Positions 7,989-16,802 of a DNA stretch of 64,000 nt are shown here, one piece after another. Within the stretch, counting starts at the first letter, position 1, and every line of letters begins with the position of its first letter. The notes below the pieces were generated by a model. The model saw only the letters and a list, made by a program, of their open reading frames with translations, searched no databases and had not been told where the DNA came from. This stretch comes from Shimia sp047124445 (GTDB taxonomy: Bacteria; Pseudomonadota; Alphaproteobacteria; Rhodobacterales; Rhodobacteraceae): NCBI RefSeq assembly GCF_047124445.1, contig NZ_CP138921.1, forward strand, positions 186,001 through 250,000, given 5' to 3'. The position numbers were made by a program, and so were the translations under genes.

Positions 7989-8791
7989 GCAGCGGCCGCC
8001 GTTTGGGCTGCTTTGGAGAACAGGCGCTCGAAGTTGGCCTGTGTCTGCGCGGCGAAGTCAGCGTAGTCCATGCCAAACACCTCGGCGCCAACACGGGCGG
8101 TTTTTTCCACGTAAGACGGCTCGTTGCGTTTGCCGCGATAGGGCGGGGGCGCGAGGTAGGGCGCGTCGGTTTCCACCAACACGCGGTCCACCGGTGCGGC
8201 GGCAAAGATGTCGCGCACTTCCTGGGAACGGGGGAAGGCTGCAATGCCGGACATGGACAGGTAAAAGCCAAGGTCGAGCATCTTTTTTGCCAGTTCCGGC
8301 CCGGAACTGTAGCAGTGCATGACGCAGCCATAGGCGCCTTTGTTGTATTCCTCGGTCAGGATCTGCGTCATGTCTTCATCCGCATCGCGGCTGTGGATGA
8401 TCAGAGGCAGGCCGGTTTCGCGTGCCGCTTCGCAGTGGATGCGCAGCGAGGTTTGCTGCACCTCTTTGCTGTCGGCGGTGTAGTGATAATCCAGACCGGT
8501 TTCGCCGATGCCGACAAACTTCGGATGCTGTGCCAGCGCGACCAACTCTTCCACAGTGGCCAGCGGCTCCTCAGCAGCGCTCATCGGGTGGGTGCCTGCG
8601 GCGTAAAACACCGGTGCGTGGGCCTCGGCAATCGCACGCACGGTGGGTTCGTTGCGCAGGCGGGTGCAGATTGTCACCATGCGGGTCACGCCCACGTCAG
8701 CCGCACGGGCGATAAACTCATCCAGCTTGCCGTCAAAGTCCGGGAAATCGAGGTGGCAGTGGCTGTCGGTGATCTGTGGATAGTCAGTCAT
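7985..8791 (-). CDS. tatD: TatD-family metal-dependent hydrolase/deoxyribonuclease
   Basis: TIM-barrel amidohydrolase-superfamily protein of 268 residues. The metal ligands are visible as DSHCHLD at the N terminus, E in GIGETGLDYHY, H in LIIHSRDA and H in MHCYSS, and D in ETDAPYLAP. TatD proteins are 3'-5' exonucleases linked to DNA repair. The start at 8791 is chosen because an earlier in-frame codon adds 23 residues unlike the family. It follows holB by 7 bases and overlaps the MBL gene (ATGA). Confidence 0.93.
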   Translation of the reverse strand: MTDYPQITDSHCHLDFPDFDGKLDEFIARAADVGVTRMVTICTRLRNEPTVRAIAEAHAPVFYAAGTHPMSAAEEPLATVEELVALAQHPKFVGIGETGLDYHYTADSKEVQQTSLRIHCEAARETGLPLIIHSRDADEDMTQILTEEYNKGAYGCVMHCYSSGPELAKKMLDLGFYLSMSGIAAFPRSQEVRDIFAAAPVDRVLVETDAPYLAPPPYRGKRNEPSYVEKTARVGAEVFGMDYADFAAQTQANFERLFSKAAQTAAAA

Positions 8792-8798
8792 GAGGCGC

Positions 8799-9917
8799 TC
8801 AGGCGGTTGCGGTTTGATGGATCTTGAAAACCGTATCCAGCACAAGCGCGGCAGGGTCAAGGTTCACCGCCTTGCCGTGGTGGGTGCGATCCGAGATTTC
8901 CTGTGCCGCAGCAGCCCAGGCGCGGGCTTTGTAGGCATTGGGGGCCAGGCGGCTGAGCACCTGCGCCTCGTTGGGGGCAACTTCGGTGGCGGGTGGCTGG
9001 CCCAAAGCGCCGGTGCGCGCGAGGCGTATCAAGAAAAGGTCAATCAGCGTCAACAGCAACTCATAGCGTTCGGCGTTTGCGGGGCCGACGGCGGCGTTGG
9101 AGAGCGCGATGGCGCGTTGCCGGTCAAAACCCTGCTCGGCTGAGAAGAGCGAGATCAGCTCGGCATAGAGCGCGAGGCCATCGCTTTGCAGGATGCGCAG
9201 GGCCTCGCCGACGGAGCCTGCCGCCAGTTCGGCGAGGGCGGGGGACTCGGCGGCTTCAAAGCCAGCTTGGGTAAGGGCGTTGTGCATGTCCTCAGGTGAC
9301 AGCGGGTGCAAACGCAGCTCCCGGCAGCGTGACCGGATGGTTGGCAGCAGGCGCGAGGGCTGATGTGAGATCAGCAACATGGTGGTGCGCTCTGGCGGTT
9401 CCTCAAGCATTTTGAGGAGCGCGTTGGCGGCGTTCACGTTCATCTCATCCGCGCTGTCGACAATCACCACGCGGCGGCCACCGTCAGCGGAGGACATGGT
9501 CAGGAAGTGGGTCAAGCCACGTACATCATCCACGACGATTTGGTCGCGCAGCTTGCCGGTTTTCTCGTTCATGGAGCGCGTGATGCTGAACAGGCCGGGC
9601 TCGGAACGCGCCAAAAGGCGGTGCGCCACAGGGTGGTCGGACGAGACGTCCAGGCTGGTATGCGGCACGGGATCGCCAAACAGACCAGCGCCGTCGTCCA
9701 GCGGGGTGGCGAGAAGGAAGCGCGCGATGCGCCAGGCCAAAGTGGCTTTGCCCACGCCAATTGGCCCGGTGATCAGCCAGCCGTGGTGCAGGCGGTGGGA
9801 ATTGACCGCTGTCAGAAAGTCCTGTTCGGCTGAGGCCTGGCCAAAAAGCACCTCGGTTTCCTGAGGATGCGGCGCGCCGGTGACGCGGTCAGCCTCTGGG
9901 GCGGTGTCGTCGCTCAC
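8799..9917 (-). CDS. holB: DNA polymerase III subunit delta prime
   Basis: Clamp-loader AAA-type subunit of 372 residues. It has the HHGWLITGPIGVGKATLA P-loop (about 42-58), a sensor-type region with DSADEMNVNAANALLKMLEE, and RSRCRELRLHPL, all standard for HolB. It loads the beta clamp with the gamma/tau and delta subunits. Its start overlaps the tmk stop by four bases (ATGA); tmk-holB pairing is conserved across proteobacteria. The usual delta-prime zinc module is absent, as in many alphaproteobacteria. Confidence 0.95.
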   Translation of the reverse strand: MSDDTAPEADRVTGAPHPQETEVLFGQASAEQDFLTAVNSHRLHHGWLITGPIGVGKATLAWRIARFLLATPLDDGAGLFGDPVPHTSLDVSSDHPVAHRLLARSEPGLFSITRSMNEKTGKLRDQIVVDDVRGLTHFLTMSSADGGRRVVIVDSADEMNVNAANALLKMLEEPPERTTMLLISHQPSRLLPTIRSRCRELRLHPLSPEDMHNALTQAGFEAAESPALAELAAGSVGEALRILQSDGLALYAELISLFSAEQGFDRQRAIALSNAAVGPANAERYELLLTLIDLFLIRLARTGALGQPPATEVAPNEAQVLSRLAPNAYKARAWAAAAQEISDRTHHGKAVNLDPAALVLDTVFKIHQTATA

Positions 9918-10543
9918 GCGTTGGCCTCAATGTGTTGTTTCACAGTGGCGTACACGGCGTCAGACACGCTGTTCATATCGCTGGCGCCGTCGATCACGCG
10001 GAAGCGGTCTGCGTATTCTTTGGACAAGTCCAGAAAGCCTTTGCGCATTTGCTCCTGCAAAGCCTGGCCGAAGTCTTCAAAGCGTTCCTCTGCGGTTTGG
10101 CGGGACTTGGCGCGCGCTAGGCCTGTGGCCGGGTCCATGTCGATCAGAACGGTCAGATCGGGTTCGCGGCCAATCATCAGGCTGTGCAATTGGTCCACGA
10201 TCCCGCGCAGGTCGCCGCGAGAAAGGCCCTGATACATGCGGGTGCTGTCGGCGAAGCGGTCGCAGATAACAATTTTGCCGGCAGCCACGGCGGGCAAAAT
10301 GGTGCGTTCCAGATGGTCGCGGCGGGCTGCCGTAAAGAGCAGGATTTCGGTTTCAGCTGACCAGCGGTCCGGATCACCTTCCAGCACCAGCGCGCGGATT
10401 TCTTCAGCTCCAATGGAGCCGCCGGGTTCGCGGGTAAGCACAACTTCAAAGCCTTCCGCGCGCAAGCGGTCTGCGAGGAGTTTTGCTTGGGTGGATTTGC
10501 CGGAACCGTCGATGCCTTCAAAAGTGATGAAGTGTCCGCTCAC
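9914..10543 (-). CDS. tmk: Thymidylate kinase
   Basis: A 209-residue P-loop kinase that phosphorylates dTMP to dTDP. It shows the P loop FEGIDGSGKST at residues 8-18, TREPGGS, the DR motif in VICDRFADST and a lid region (RAKSRQTAEERFE). The start overlaps the end of the carboxypeptidase gene (four bases), and the stop overlaps holB. Confidence 0.97.
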   Translation of the reverse strand: MSGHFITFEGIDGSGKSTQAKLLADRLRAEGFEVVLTREPGGSIGAEEIRALVLEGDPDRWSAETEILLFTAARRDHLERTILPAVAAGKIVICDRFADSTRMYQGLSRGDLRGIVDQLHSLMIGREPDLTVLIDMDPATGLARAKSRQTAEERFEDFGQALQEQMRKGFLDLSKEYADRFRVIDGASDMNSVSDAVYATVKQHIEANA

Positions 10544-11709
10544 GATGCACCTGCGAGATTGAGGCCAAATTGCAGCATCAGAACGCCTGCAGCTGTGCGC
10601 AGGCGAATGCCAAAGCCGCCTTCGGGCACGTCTGCTTCGGCCACCAGCGGAATGCGCATTTCTGGCAGGTCTTCGGGCATTAGCACCAACTCCGCCAGCG
10701 ATTGGCCTTTGGCAATGGGTGCCTCAATTGGGCCGTTGTAGATCACTTCAGCTTTGACCTTGTTCTGTGCGAGCACCGGCAGCAATACTTCGATATCGCT
10801 TTCCGGCACCAAGCCAACCCGCGGGGTTTTGCCCATCCAGACGTCCGCTTCGGCGACACGTTCGCCCTCGCGGGCCAAAGTGGCCTCAGAGAATTGGCGG
10901 AAAGCCCAGTTGACAATCTGCTCAGAGACTTCGGCACGTTCTGCGGCGGTTTGCAGGCCGGAGAAGGCAAAAATCACGCGGCGGTTGCCTTGTTTGGCAG
11001 AGCCAACAAGGCCGTAGCCCGCCTCCGACGTGTGGCCAGTTTTTAGGCCATCGGCGCCAATGTTGAGGCGCAGAAGCGGGTTGCGGTTTTGCGTGTTTTG
11101 CGGTGCGCGGCCGTCAAATTTGAACTCGCGCTCGGCAAACATCGGGTAGAACTCGGGAAAGTCTGTGATGAGGCGGTTTGCCAGCAAGGACAGGTCGCGC
11201 ATGCTCATGCGATGACCCGGCGCGGGCCAACCGTTGGAGTTGGCGAAGGTCGAATTGGTCATGCCCATTTGTCGCGCGCGGCGGGTCATCAGGCGGGCAA
11301 AGCCAGCCTCTGTGCCATCCGGGCTGAGGGTTTCGGCAATCACGGCACAGGCATCATTACCGGATAAAACGATGATGCCGCGCAACAGGTCTTCGACCGC
11401 CACCCGATCTGTGGTGTCCAGGAACATGGTGGAGCCGCCATAGTTCATCGCATGCTGCGACACTGGCAGTTTTTCGGTCATCTGCAAGCGGCCATCACGC
11501 ACCGCCTCAAACGCCATGTAGAGTGTCATCAGCTTGGACATGGAGGCCGGTGGCAAGGCTTCGTCAGCGTTTTTGGCCAGCAGCACGGTGCCGGTGGATT
11601 GGTCCATCACAAAGGCGGCGCGGGCTTTGGTTTCAAAGGCGCTGGCCTCGCTGGTCGCAACCGTCAATCCAATCGCGGCCACGCAGGCGTAGAATACGGA
11701 TTTGAACAT
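10540..11709 (-). CDS. dacC: D-alanyl-D-alanine carboxypeptidase (PBP5/6 type)
   Basis: Penicillin-binding serine peptidase of 389 residues that trims the terminal D-Ala of peptidoglycan pentapeptides. Signal peptide about 1-24 (cut near ASA-FET), SxxK with S56 and K59, SGN at 116-118, KTG at 223-225, then the C-terminal beta-rich domain. The C terminus ends in a hydrophobic stretch that could be a membrane anchor. It follows the SPOR lipoprotein gene by 14 bases, so both envelope genes are probably cotranscribed. The symbol dacC is the usual label; dacA would be equally defensible. Confidence 0.93.
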   Translation of the reverse strand: MFKSVFYACVAAIGLTVATSEASAFETKARAAFVMDQSTGTVLLAKNADEALPPASMSKLMTLYMAFEAVRDGRLQMTEKLPVSQHAMNYGGSTMFLDTTDRVAVEDLLRGIIVLSGNDACAVIAETLSPDGTEAGFARLMTRRARQMGMTNSTFANSNGWPAPGHRMSMRDLSLLANRLITDFPEFYPMFAEREFKFDGRAPQNTQNRNPLLRLNIGADGLKTGHTSEAGYGLVGSAKQGNRRVIFAFSGLQTAAERAEVSEQIVNWAFRQFSEATLAREGERVAEADVWMGKTPRVGLVPESDIEVLLPVLAQNKVKAEVIYNGPIEAPIAKGQSLAELVLMPEDLPEMRIPLVAEADVPEGGFGIRLRTAAGVLMLQFGLNLAGAS

Positions 11710-11723
11710 GGCAGAGGCCTCCG

Positions 11724-12614
11724 TCAGTTGGTCACGGCATAGGCGTCGGTAAAGCCAATGCCGTGCACTTTCTTGGTCATGGATTTCAATTCGGACTTGC
11801 TCGACGCGGGGCCCACAAGCACGCGGTAGAAGGTTTTGTCACCCGAGGTGGTTTTCTTGGTCAGCGCGGGTAGGCCGGCATTCTTCATTTGAGCGACTGC
11901 GCCATTTGCGTTGGACTGCACCGAGAAGATACCGATCTGCACGTAGGGTTTGGACAGCGACGAAGAGGCCGGCTTGGGCGCCACTTCGGATTGTGCAGCC
12001 GGTGCCGAGGCAGGGGTGGCCTGTTTGGCTTCGGCCGCGGCAATGGCGGCGGTTGCAGCCGCGATTGGCTCCAATGGGGCTTCTTCAACCTCTGCCGTTT
12101 CAGCAACCTCGGCGGTGGCTTCTGGATCAGCAGGGGCCTCTTCGGCCACTTCTTCGCGGCGTAGGGCAGTGATGTTCAGTTCCACAGGTGCACCGGCCAA
12201 CATGCCAAGTGCGGCTGCTGCATCAGAGGAGACCTGAATGCGCGGGCCGGGGATGTCACGCTCGCGGCGGAACAGGGCACCGATCACAAATTTGCCGTTG
12301 GCCTGGTTGCGGATGATGACCCGTTCCGGATCGCCAACGTCCGGGTGGGCGGCCCATACGCCCCCCAAGGAAGGGCGGCCATCCCAGAGGCCAGACTCGG
12401 ACGTGGAGAAGACCTCGGGGGCTTCGACATCACGTTCCACCAGTTTGGTGGTTTGGCCTGCCACCGGCGCAGCGGCCTCGGTGGTGGGCGTTTTGTTCAA
12501 AAAGTTGAAGTCTTCGCCATCGGTGCAGCCTGCGAGCGCGACGCCACAAAGAACCAAAACGGCTGGCGCCGTGCGGCGCGGAAATTGAAAGTTTGCGCCT
12601 GAAAATAAGGTCAT
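11724..12614 (-). CDS. SPOR-domain lipoprotein, RlpA-related
   Basis: A 296-residue envelope protein. The N terminus has a lipoprotein signal ending VALAGC (Cys at about 29). Residues 75-150 (GLWDGRPSLGGVWAAHP onwards) look like the degenerate double-psi barrel of RlpA-family proteins; residues 155-210 are an Ala/Glu/Pro-rich linker; the last 75 residues form a SPOR domain, which binds denuded septal peptidoglycan. It heads the dac-tmk-holB-tatD operon. RlpA homologues cleave glycan strands; whether this barrel keeps that activity is uncertain. Confidence 0.88.
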   Translation of the reverse strand: MTLFSGANFQFPRRTAPAVLVLCGVALAGCTDGEDFNFLNKTPTTEAAAPVAGQTTKLVERDVEAPEVFSTSESGLWDGRPSLGGVWAAHPDVGDPERVIIRNQANGKFVIGALFRRERDIPGPRIQVSSDAAAALGMLAGAPVELNITALRREEVAEEAPADPEATAEVAETAEVEEAPLEPIAAATAAIAAAEAKQATPASAPAAQSEVAPKPASSSLSKPYVQIGIFSVQSNANGAVAQMKNAGLPALTKKTTSGDKTFYRVLVGPASSKSELKSMTKKVHGIGFTDAYAVTN

Positions 12615-12812
12615 TATGTGCCCTTTGCCTGCTCGTATTCTGTCGCACCAAATGCCGCTGTTCCCTGTCCCGCAAGGGGCGCAGCAGCGGTCAATTGCAC
12701 GGAGTGTAACCCGCGTTGGGTTTTAAGGAAAGTGCGGGCAACAGAAAGTGTCGGAAATCCGCCGCTCTTTCCGCTTGAACCGCGCCAAGAGTGGCAGTAG
12801 GGATGGCGTGTC

Positions 12813-12902
12813 GGAGGAGTGGCAGAGTGGTCGAATGCACCGGTCTTGAAAACCGACGAGGGTTAACGCCCTCCGTGGGTTCGAATCCCACCTCCTCCGC
12901 CA
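12813..12902 (+). tRNA. tRNA-Ser (anticodon UGA), host site of the island
   Basis: Cloverleaf with acceptor GGAGGAG (12813-12819) pairing CTCCTCC (12892-12898), discriminator G, encoded CCA (12900-12902), a long variable arm (GAGGGTTAACGCCCTC) and GTTCGAATCC T loop. The anticodon loop CTTGAAA (12845-12851) gives TGA at 12847-12849, decoding UCA/UCG/UCU. The first anticodon-stem pair looks like a C-A mismatch. A P4-type integrase starts 150 bases downstream, so the 3' end of this gene is the likely attachment site; the tRNA itself is intact. Confidence 0.95.
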
Positions 12903-13051
12903 TCTTGCAATTTGTCTAGAGTTGAATGGGCCACTTTGGCTCGCACTTATTATTTGTTTCTTTGGGTTTAAGTGTCTTTGCCATTTTTGTTGGATTTCTT
13001 TCGATGATATCCGTATCGTTTCCTTCTGTGGTATGAAATGTGGTATGTTGA

Positions 13052-14227
13052 ATGGCACTTTCAGGAAAGTTGACGAAAAAGCTGGTCGAGAATCTCGGCG
13101 CTGGGCGGCATGGCGATGGCAACGGCTTGTACCTGGTCGTTGACCCTTCGGGCGCGAGACGCTGGATCGTACGGGTGGTGGTCAAAGGGCAAAAGAATAA
13201 GAAGGGAGCACCACTTAGGACTGACTTTGGATTGGGTGGCGCGGAAATTGTCACGCTGAACCAAGCACGAGAGCGCGCGTTGGAGTATCGACGCATGGCG
13301 AAACAGGGGCTTAACCCACGTTTCAATGAACGACAGGAAGTGCCGACTTTTGAAGAGGTGGCGCAGCAGGTCCATATTGATCGCATGCCGACCTGGAAGA
13401 ACGCCAAACACGGGGCGCAGTGGATTAACACGCTACGCGACTATGCCTTTCCAAAAATTGGGCGCATGCCTGTCGACAGCATTGATCAGCCCGAAGTGAT
13501 GATGTGCCTTTCACCGATTTGGACCGCCAAGCATGAAACGGCACGACGCTTGTCGCAGCGCATAAAGATCGTGTTGGATGTGGCAAAGTCGAGAGGGTTT
13601 CGGTCTGGTGAGAACCCCGTGACTGCCATCAAGGATGCGCAAGTATTGCCTAAGGTGAAAGCTAAACCAAAGCACCATATGGCAATGCGCTGGCAAGACG
13701 TGCCTGACTTCTATGCCATTCTAAAGACCAAGAATGCCATGTCTGCCAGGGCCTTAATGTTTACTTGCCTAACAGGATCAAGAACCGGTGAAGTTTTGGG
13801 GCTACGGTGGGCTGAGTTGGATTTTGAACAGCGCCTTTGGATCTGCCCCGCAGAGCGGATGAAAACAGGAGAGGAACACCGCGTCCCGCTGACAGTTGAG
13901 ACCCTGGCCATCATAGAACCGCTAATGGTCAATCAATCCGAATTTGTATTTGAGGGGCAGAAACGCCATCACCCGCTTTCTAATATGTCGATGCTCATGC
14001 TTTTGCGTCGCATGAAGGTCGAGGGTGTAACCGTGCATGGGTTTCGGTCCACATTCCGCGACTGGGCAGCAGAGGAAGCCAATGCGCCGAGAGAAGTGGC
14101 CGAAAAGAGCCTCGCGCATTCAGTAGGCTCAGAAGTTGAACGGGCTTATGCACGTTCCGATCTCTTGGAGAAGCGCCGGACGTTAATGCAAATGTGGTCT
14201 CAATACGTAACATCCCGATGCAAATAA
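13052..14227 (+). CDS. P4-type tyrosine integrase
   Basis: A 391-residue site-specific recombinase. It has the DUF4102-type N-terminal arm-binding domain (about 1-90, with GDGNGLYLVVDPSGARRW), a SAM-like core-binding domain (100-205) and the catalytic domain with R244 (TGSRTGEVL), K271, H329 and R332 (HGFRSTFRDW), H356 (LAHSVG) and nucleophile Y366 (RAYARSD). All catalytic residues are present, so it should be active. It starts 150 bases after tRNA-Ser and points away from it, the classic layout of tRNA-borne islands. The ribosome site is weak. Confidence 0.95.
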   Translation: MALSGKLTKKLVENLGAGRHGDGNGLYLVVDPSGARRWIVRVVVKGQKNKKGAPLRTDFGLGGAEIVTLNQARERALEYRRMAKQGLNPRFNERQEVPTFEEVAQQVHIDRMPTWKNAKHGAQWINTLRDYAFPKIGRMPVDSIDQPEVMMCLSPIWTAKHETARRLSQRIKIVLDVAKSRGFRSGENPVTAIKDAQVLPKVKAKPKHHMAMRWQDVPDFYAILKTKNAMSARALMFTCLTGSRTGEVLGLRWAELDFEQRLWICPAERMKTGEEHRVPLTVETLAIIEPLMVNQSEFVFEGQKRHHPLSNMSMLMLLRRMKVEGVTVHGFRSTFRDWAAEEANAPREVAEKSLAHSVGSEVERAYARSDLLEKRRTLMQMWSQYVTSRCK

Positions 14228-14238
14228 GAAGATCGAGC

Positions 14239-14856
14239 ATGGAAACGATACACATTAGTGAACCAGAACTGAACTGCCTTGAGCTGTTCCGGATAGCATT
14301 GAGCGAAAACACCAACGAAGAAAGGCTTCGCGCAATTAATGTGATGAGGCACGAGGTGGTAAGTTTAGGTTTGGAAAACTTCCCAATTAAAGCAGGGAAG
14401 AACGCGCCGGAGTTCGTGCATTGGGTCGCGGAAACATCTATTGAGAGACAACAAGCCGCCCATGAATTTTCAGAAATCGCTCACCGGTACAATACCCGGA
14501 ATGAGCGAAGGCTCAATATCGCAGAACATGTTGGAAAGCTGGTGTGGGACTCCATTCAGTGGCAAGAGTTTAAGGGCCTTCATGTTGCAGGTGGCATACT
14601 GGAGCAGGTTCGCACAATTGCCAAACAAGAAGGTATCCAAGGGGCACGGGACAAAGATGTTCTGAGTAGGACTTGGATGACGTATCGTGGGGTTGTTCAT
14701 CTGGGTATGGCTATGGACTACTGCGAAGATAATCCAGGAAAGGGCCTAGAGGTGTTAGATGTGGCTGAAAAATTCCGCTTAGGCTTGAGCCAGGGGTTCC
14801 CCAAACAGACACGCAAGCCGTATATGCTGGAAGATGAGCAATTTTCTTTCATTTAA
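14239..14856 (+). CDS. Island protein of unknown function
   Basis: A 205-residue, mostly helical soluble protein that I do not recognise. It has no signal peptide or membrane segment and is charged throughout (for example EFSEIAHRYNTRNERRLNIAE). It starts 12 bases after the integrase stop, so it is probably cotranscribed. The frame also opens at 14194 inside the integrase end, but ATG at 14239 avoids overlap. Base composition is more AT-rich than the flanking chromosome, in keeping with transfer. It could be cargo or a recombination accessory factor. Confidence 0.7.
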   Translation: METIHISEPELNCLELFRIALSENTNEERLRAINVMRHEVVSLGLENFPIKAGKNAPEFVHWVAETSIERQQAAHEFSEIAHRYNTRNERRLNIAEHVGKLVWDSIQWQEFKGLHVAGGILEQVRTIAKQEGIQGARDKDVLSRTWMTYRGVVHLGMAMDYCEDNPGKGLEVLDVAEKFRLGLSQGFPKQTRKPYMLEDEQFSFI

Positions 14857-14874
14857 AATCAATGTGTTAACGTG

Positions 14875-14892
14875 TCCGATCTGCAGATCGGA
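14875..14892. promoter_or_regulatory. Perfect 18-bp palindrome, operator candidate
   Basis: TCCGATCTGCAGATCGGA is a perfect palindrome with no loop, the form of a dimeric repressor site rather than a terminator. It lies 70 bases upstream of the small HTH gene and 19 bases after the preceding stop codon. Confidence 0.55.
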
Positions 14893-14925
14893 TACTACTT
14901 TTCGTTCAGATTCTGGCTCACTTGA

Positions 14926-14949
14926 TTCGTCGTAACTCAATACGACGAA
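14926..14949. promoter_or_regulatory. 9-bp inverted repeat abutting the HTH gene's ribosome site
   Basis: TTCGTCGTA (14926-14934) and TACGACGAA (14941-14949) are exact inverted repeats around a 6-base loop. The Shine-Dalgarno AAAGGAAAG of the next gene begins within its 3' edge, so the hairpin or a bound protein could control translation or transcription of that gene. Confidence 0.6.
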
Positions 14950-14962
14950 AGGAAAGTCAGTC

Positions 14963-15175
14963 GTGCCAAAACTGTTTGAAAGCGACCGCAACTATGTGCT
15001 GGGAGATCCTGAGCTCGATTTGTTTGGGCCTCGCGAAAAGCTCGCGCAATGGAGGCACAAAAACACGGGGCCTGCATACTACAAGATTGGGCGTAAGGTA
15101 GTTTATCGCGGATCTGATCTGAACGATTGGCTTGAGGCGAACCGCGTTGACCCCAATCAAAGCTCGGAAGGCTAA
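14963..15175 (+). CDS. Small helix-turn-helix protein (excisionase/AlpA-like)
   Basis: A 70-residue protein starting at GTG 14963 behind AAAGGAAAG. Residues 23-60 (REKLAQWRHKNTGPAYYKIGRKVVYRGSDLNDWL) have the winged-helix pattern of HTH_17/AlpA-type DNA-binding proteins, in which the motif 'x-IGRKVxYRxSDLxxWL' is typical. Such proteins act as excisionases or regulators in integrated elements. It is followed 31 bases later by the second recombinase, a common pairing. The two inverted repeats just upstream are natural candidates for its own operators. Confidence 0.8.
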   Translation: MPKLFESDRNYVLGDPELDLFGPREKLAQWRHKNTGPAYYKIGRKVVYRGSDLNDWLEANRVDPNQSSEG

Positions 15176-15206
15176 TGCAAAGCCGCGTTAGAACAAGGGG
15201 CTCCTC

Positions 15207-16685
15207 ATGCGCTGGGCGCGGCGCGATTGGCGGCGCGCTATGAGCAGATCCTACAAAGGCAACAAGCTAAAGAAAAATCGCGTCTATTCCGGTGCGGATC
15301 TTCAGCGCATTTTTGGTGTGTGCTCAAACACGATTTCCAATTGGGTGAATGGTGGACTTATCGCCTCTGACGGCAAGCGCCCATATCTGTTTCGTGGCGG
15401 GCAGGTGATGCAGTTTTTGAGAACCCGCCAAGAACGCGCAAAGACAACACTTCTTCCTGGTGAGTTTAAATGCGGTGTATGCAAGTCGGCCGTCTTCCCG
15501 GACGTGGCAACTTTGCAGATCGGGCCAGCTAAGAATGGCGCTGCAATGGGTATGGGAACTTGTTTGGAGTGTGGAGGCCACATTCGCAAGTTCGTTTGTG
15601 AGGCCGATTTTGTGATTTTTGAGCGGCTTCGTGATCCCAATACCACCGTAGGCTCATTACACGAAGGAATGAGGGCAGATAACGGTGGTATTGGGATTTC
15701 CAAGCAAAAACTTGATCAACACTGGTATGTTGAGAATGATCGCACTTTGTACCAATGGCAGTTTCACGCAGGCCATCTTGTCGAGCAAACTATCGATCAA
15801 CATCTGGCTGCCATTCGTTTTTTTGAAGACGTACTCGATGGAAAACCTTTCGAGAAACTTACAATTCGCGATGTGGATCTGGTACGCAGCGCGCTCAAAG
15901 ACGCCATTTCGGCACAAGGTGAAGCGCGGAAATCGAGATCGACTGTGTCGCATCAGGCTTCGCAGATCATGGCTTTTCTGGAGTGGTTGATTAAGCAGGA
16001 TGGCTTTAAGCGCCTGCCTAAAGATTTGCCAAACTACATGAAAATGCCTAAGGCCGTTTATGCGAAAGCTCTCGCCTCCGAGGAAAAAGCTTATCCTAGC
16101 ATTGAAGTGGCTGAAAAGCTCTTACTGGGTATGCCCTCTGAGAAACTTGCGGACAATCGGGCCCGAGCCATGGTGGCCATTGCTTATCTCGGCGCGTTGC
16201 GGGCGGACACGATTACCTCATTGCGCATCTGCCATTTTGATGCGGTAAACAAAAAGATCTTACAGGACGCGAGTGTATCGCGAGCCAAAAACGGCAAGAG
16301 CCTTAAGATTGACTGGTTTCCGATATCGGACAGTTTTGCAGACGCGATAGAAGACTGGATTGATGTACTGGCTTCAAAGGGCTTGTCTGGGCAGGACGCG
16401 CTCTTCCCTAACCTTCGAGTGCTTCAACACCGCAAGAACCTCAAAGATCCTTGTCGAGCCCCAATTGAGCCCATGGCATCCAAAGACGCAGTTTCAAAGG
16501 CATTTGCGCTCGCCTGTCGTGACATTGTAGAAAATTACAATCCCCACTCTGTAAAGGATACCGTCGCGGCAGAACGAGACCGCAGGCCCCTGACTGAGCG
16601 CCAGCGCCGCGCGTGGTCGCAAAACATGGGCCATGACAGCGAGACAACCACACAACGGCATTACGGAACAATTGGCGACGAATAA
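15207..16685 (+). pseudogene. HTH-zinc-finger tyrosine recombinase with premature stop
   Basis: Reads as 492 residues: an N-terminal HTH (about 28-75), a CxxC...CxxC zinc-ribbon (C89, C92, C119, C122), a SAM-like domain (185-270) and a tyrosine recombinase domain with R332, H447, H476 and Y486. The TAA at 16683-16685 is followed in the same frame by 38 more sensible codons (RSELFEEIGAV onwards) to TGA 16800-16802, so the gene seems to have lost its C-terminal tail by a nonsense change. The second catalytic Arg is replaced by K450 in PHSVKDT. Both features suggest reduced or lost activity, although the nucleophile Y486 is retained. A start at 15240 is an alternative, but AAGGGG supports 15207. 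Confidence 0.75.
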
Positions 16686-16802
16686 CGTTCCGAACTTTTT
16701 GAGGAAATCGGAGCGGTCAAGACCTCTGCTCCACAAGTCCTTTCTGACGAACAGAAAGTCGCGTTATTCGACAGGATTTTGTCGGAATTGACTGGGGCGT
16801 GA

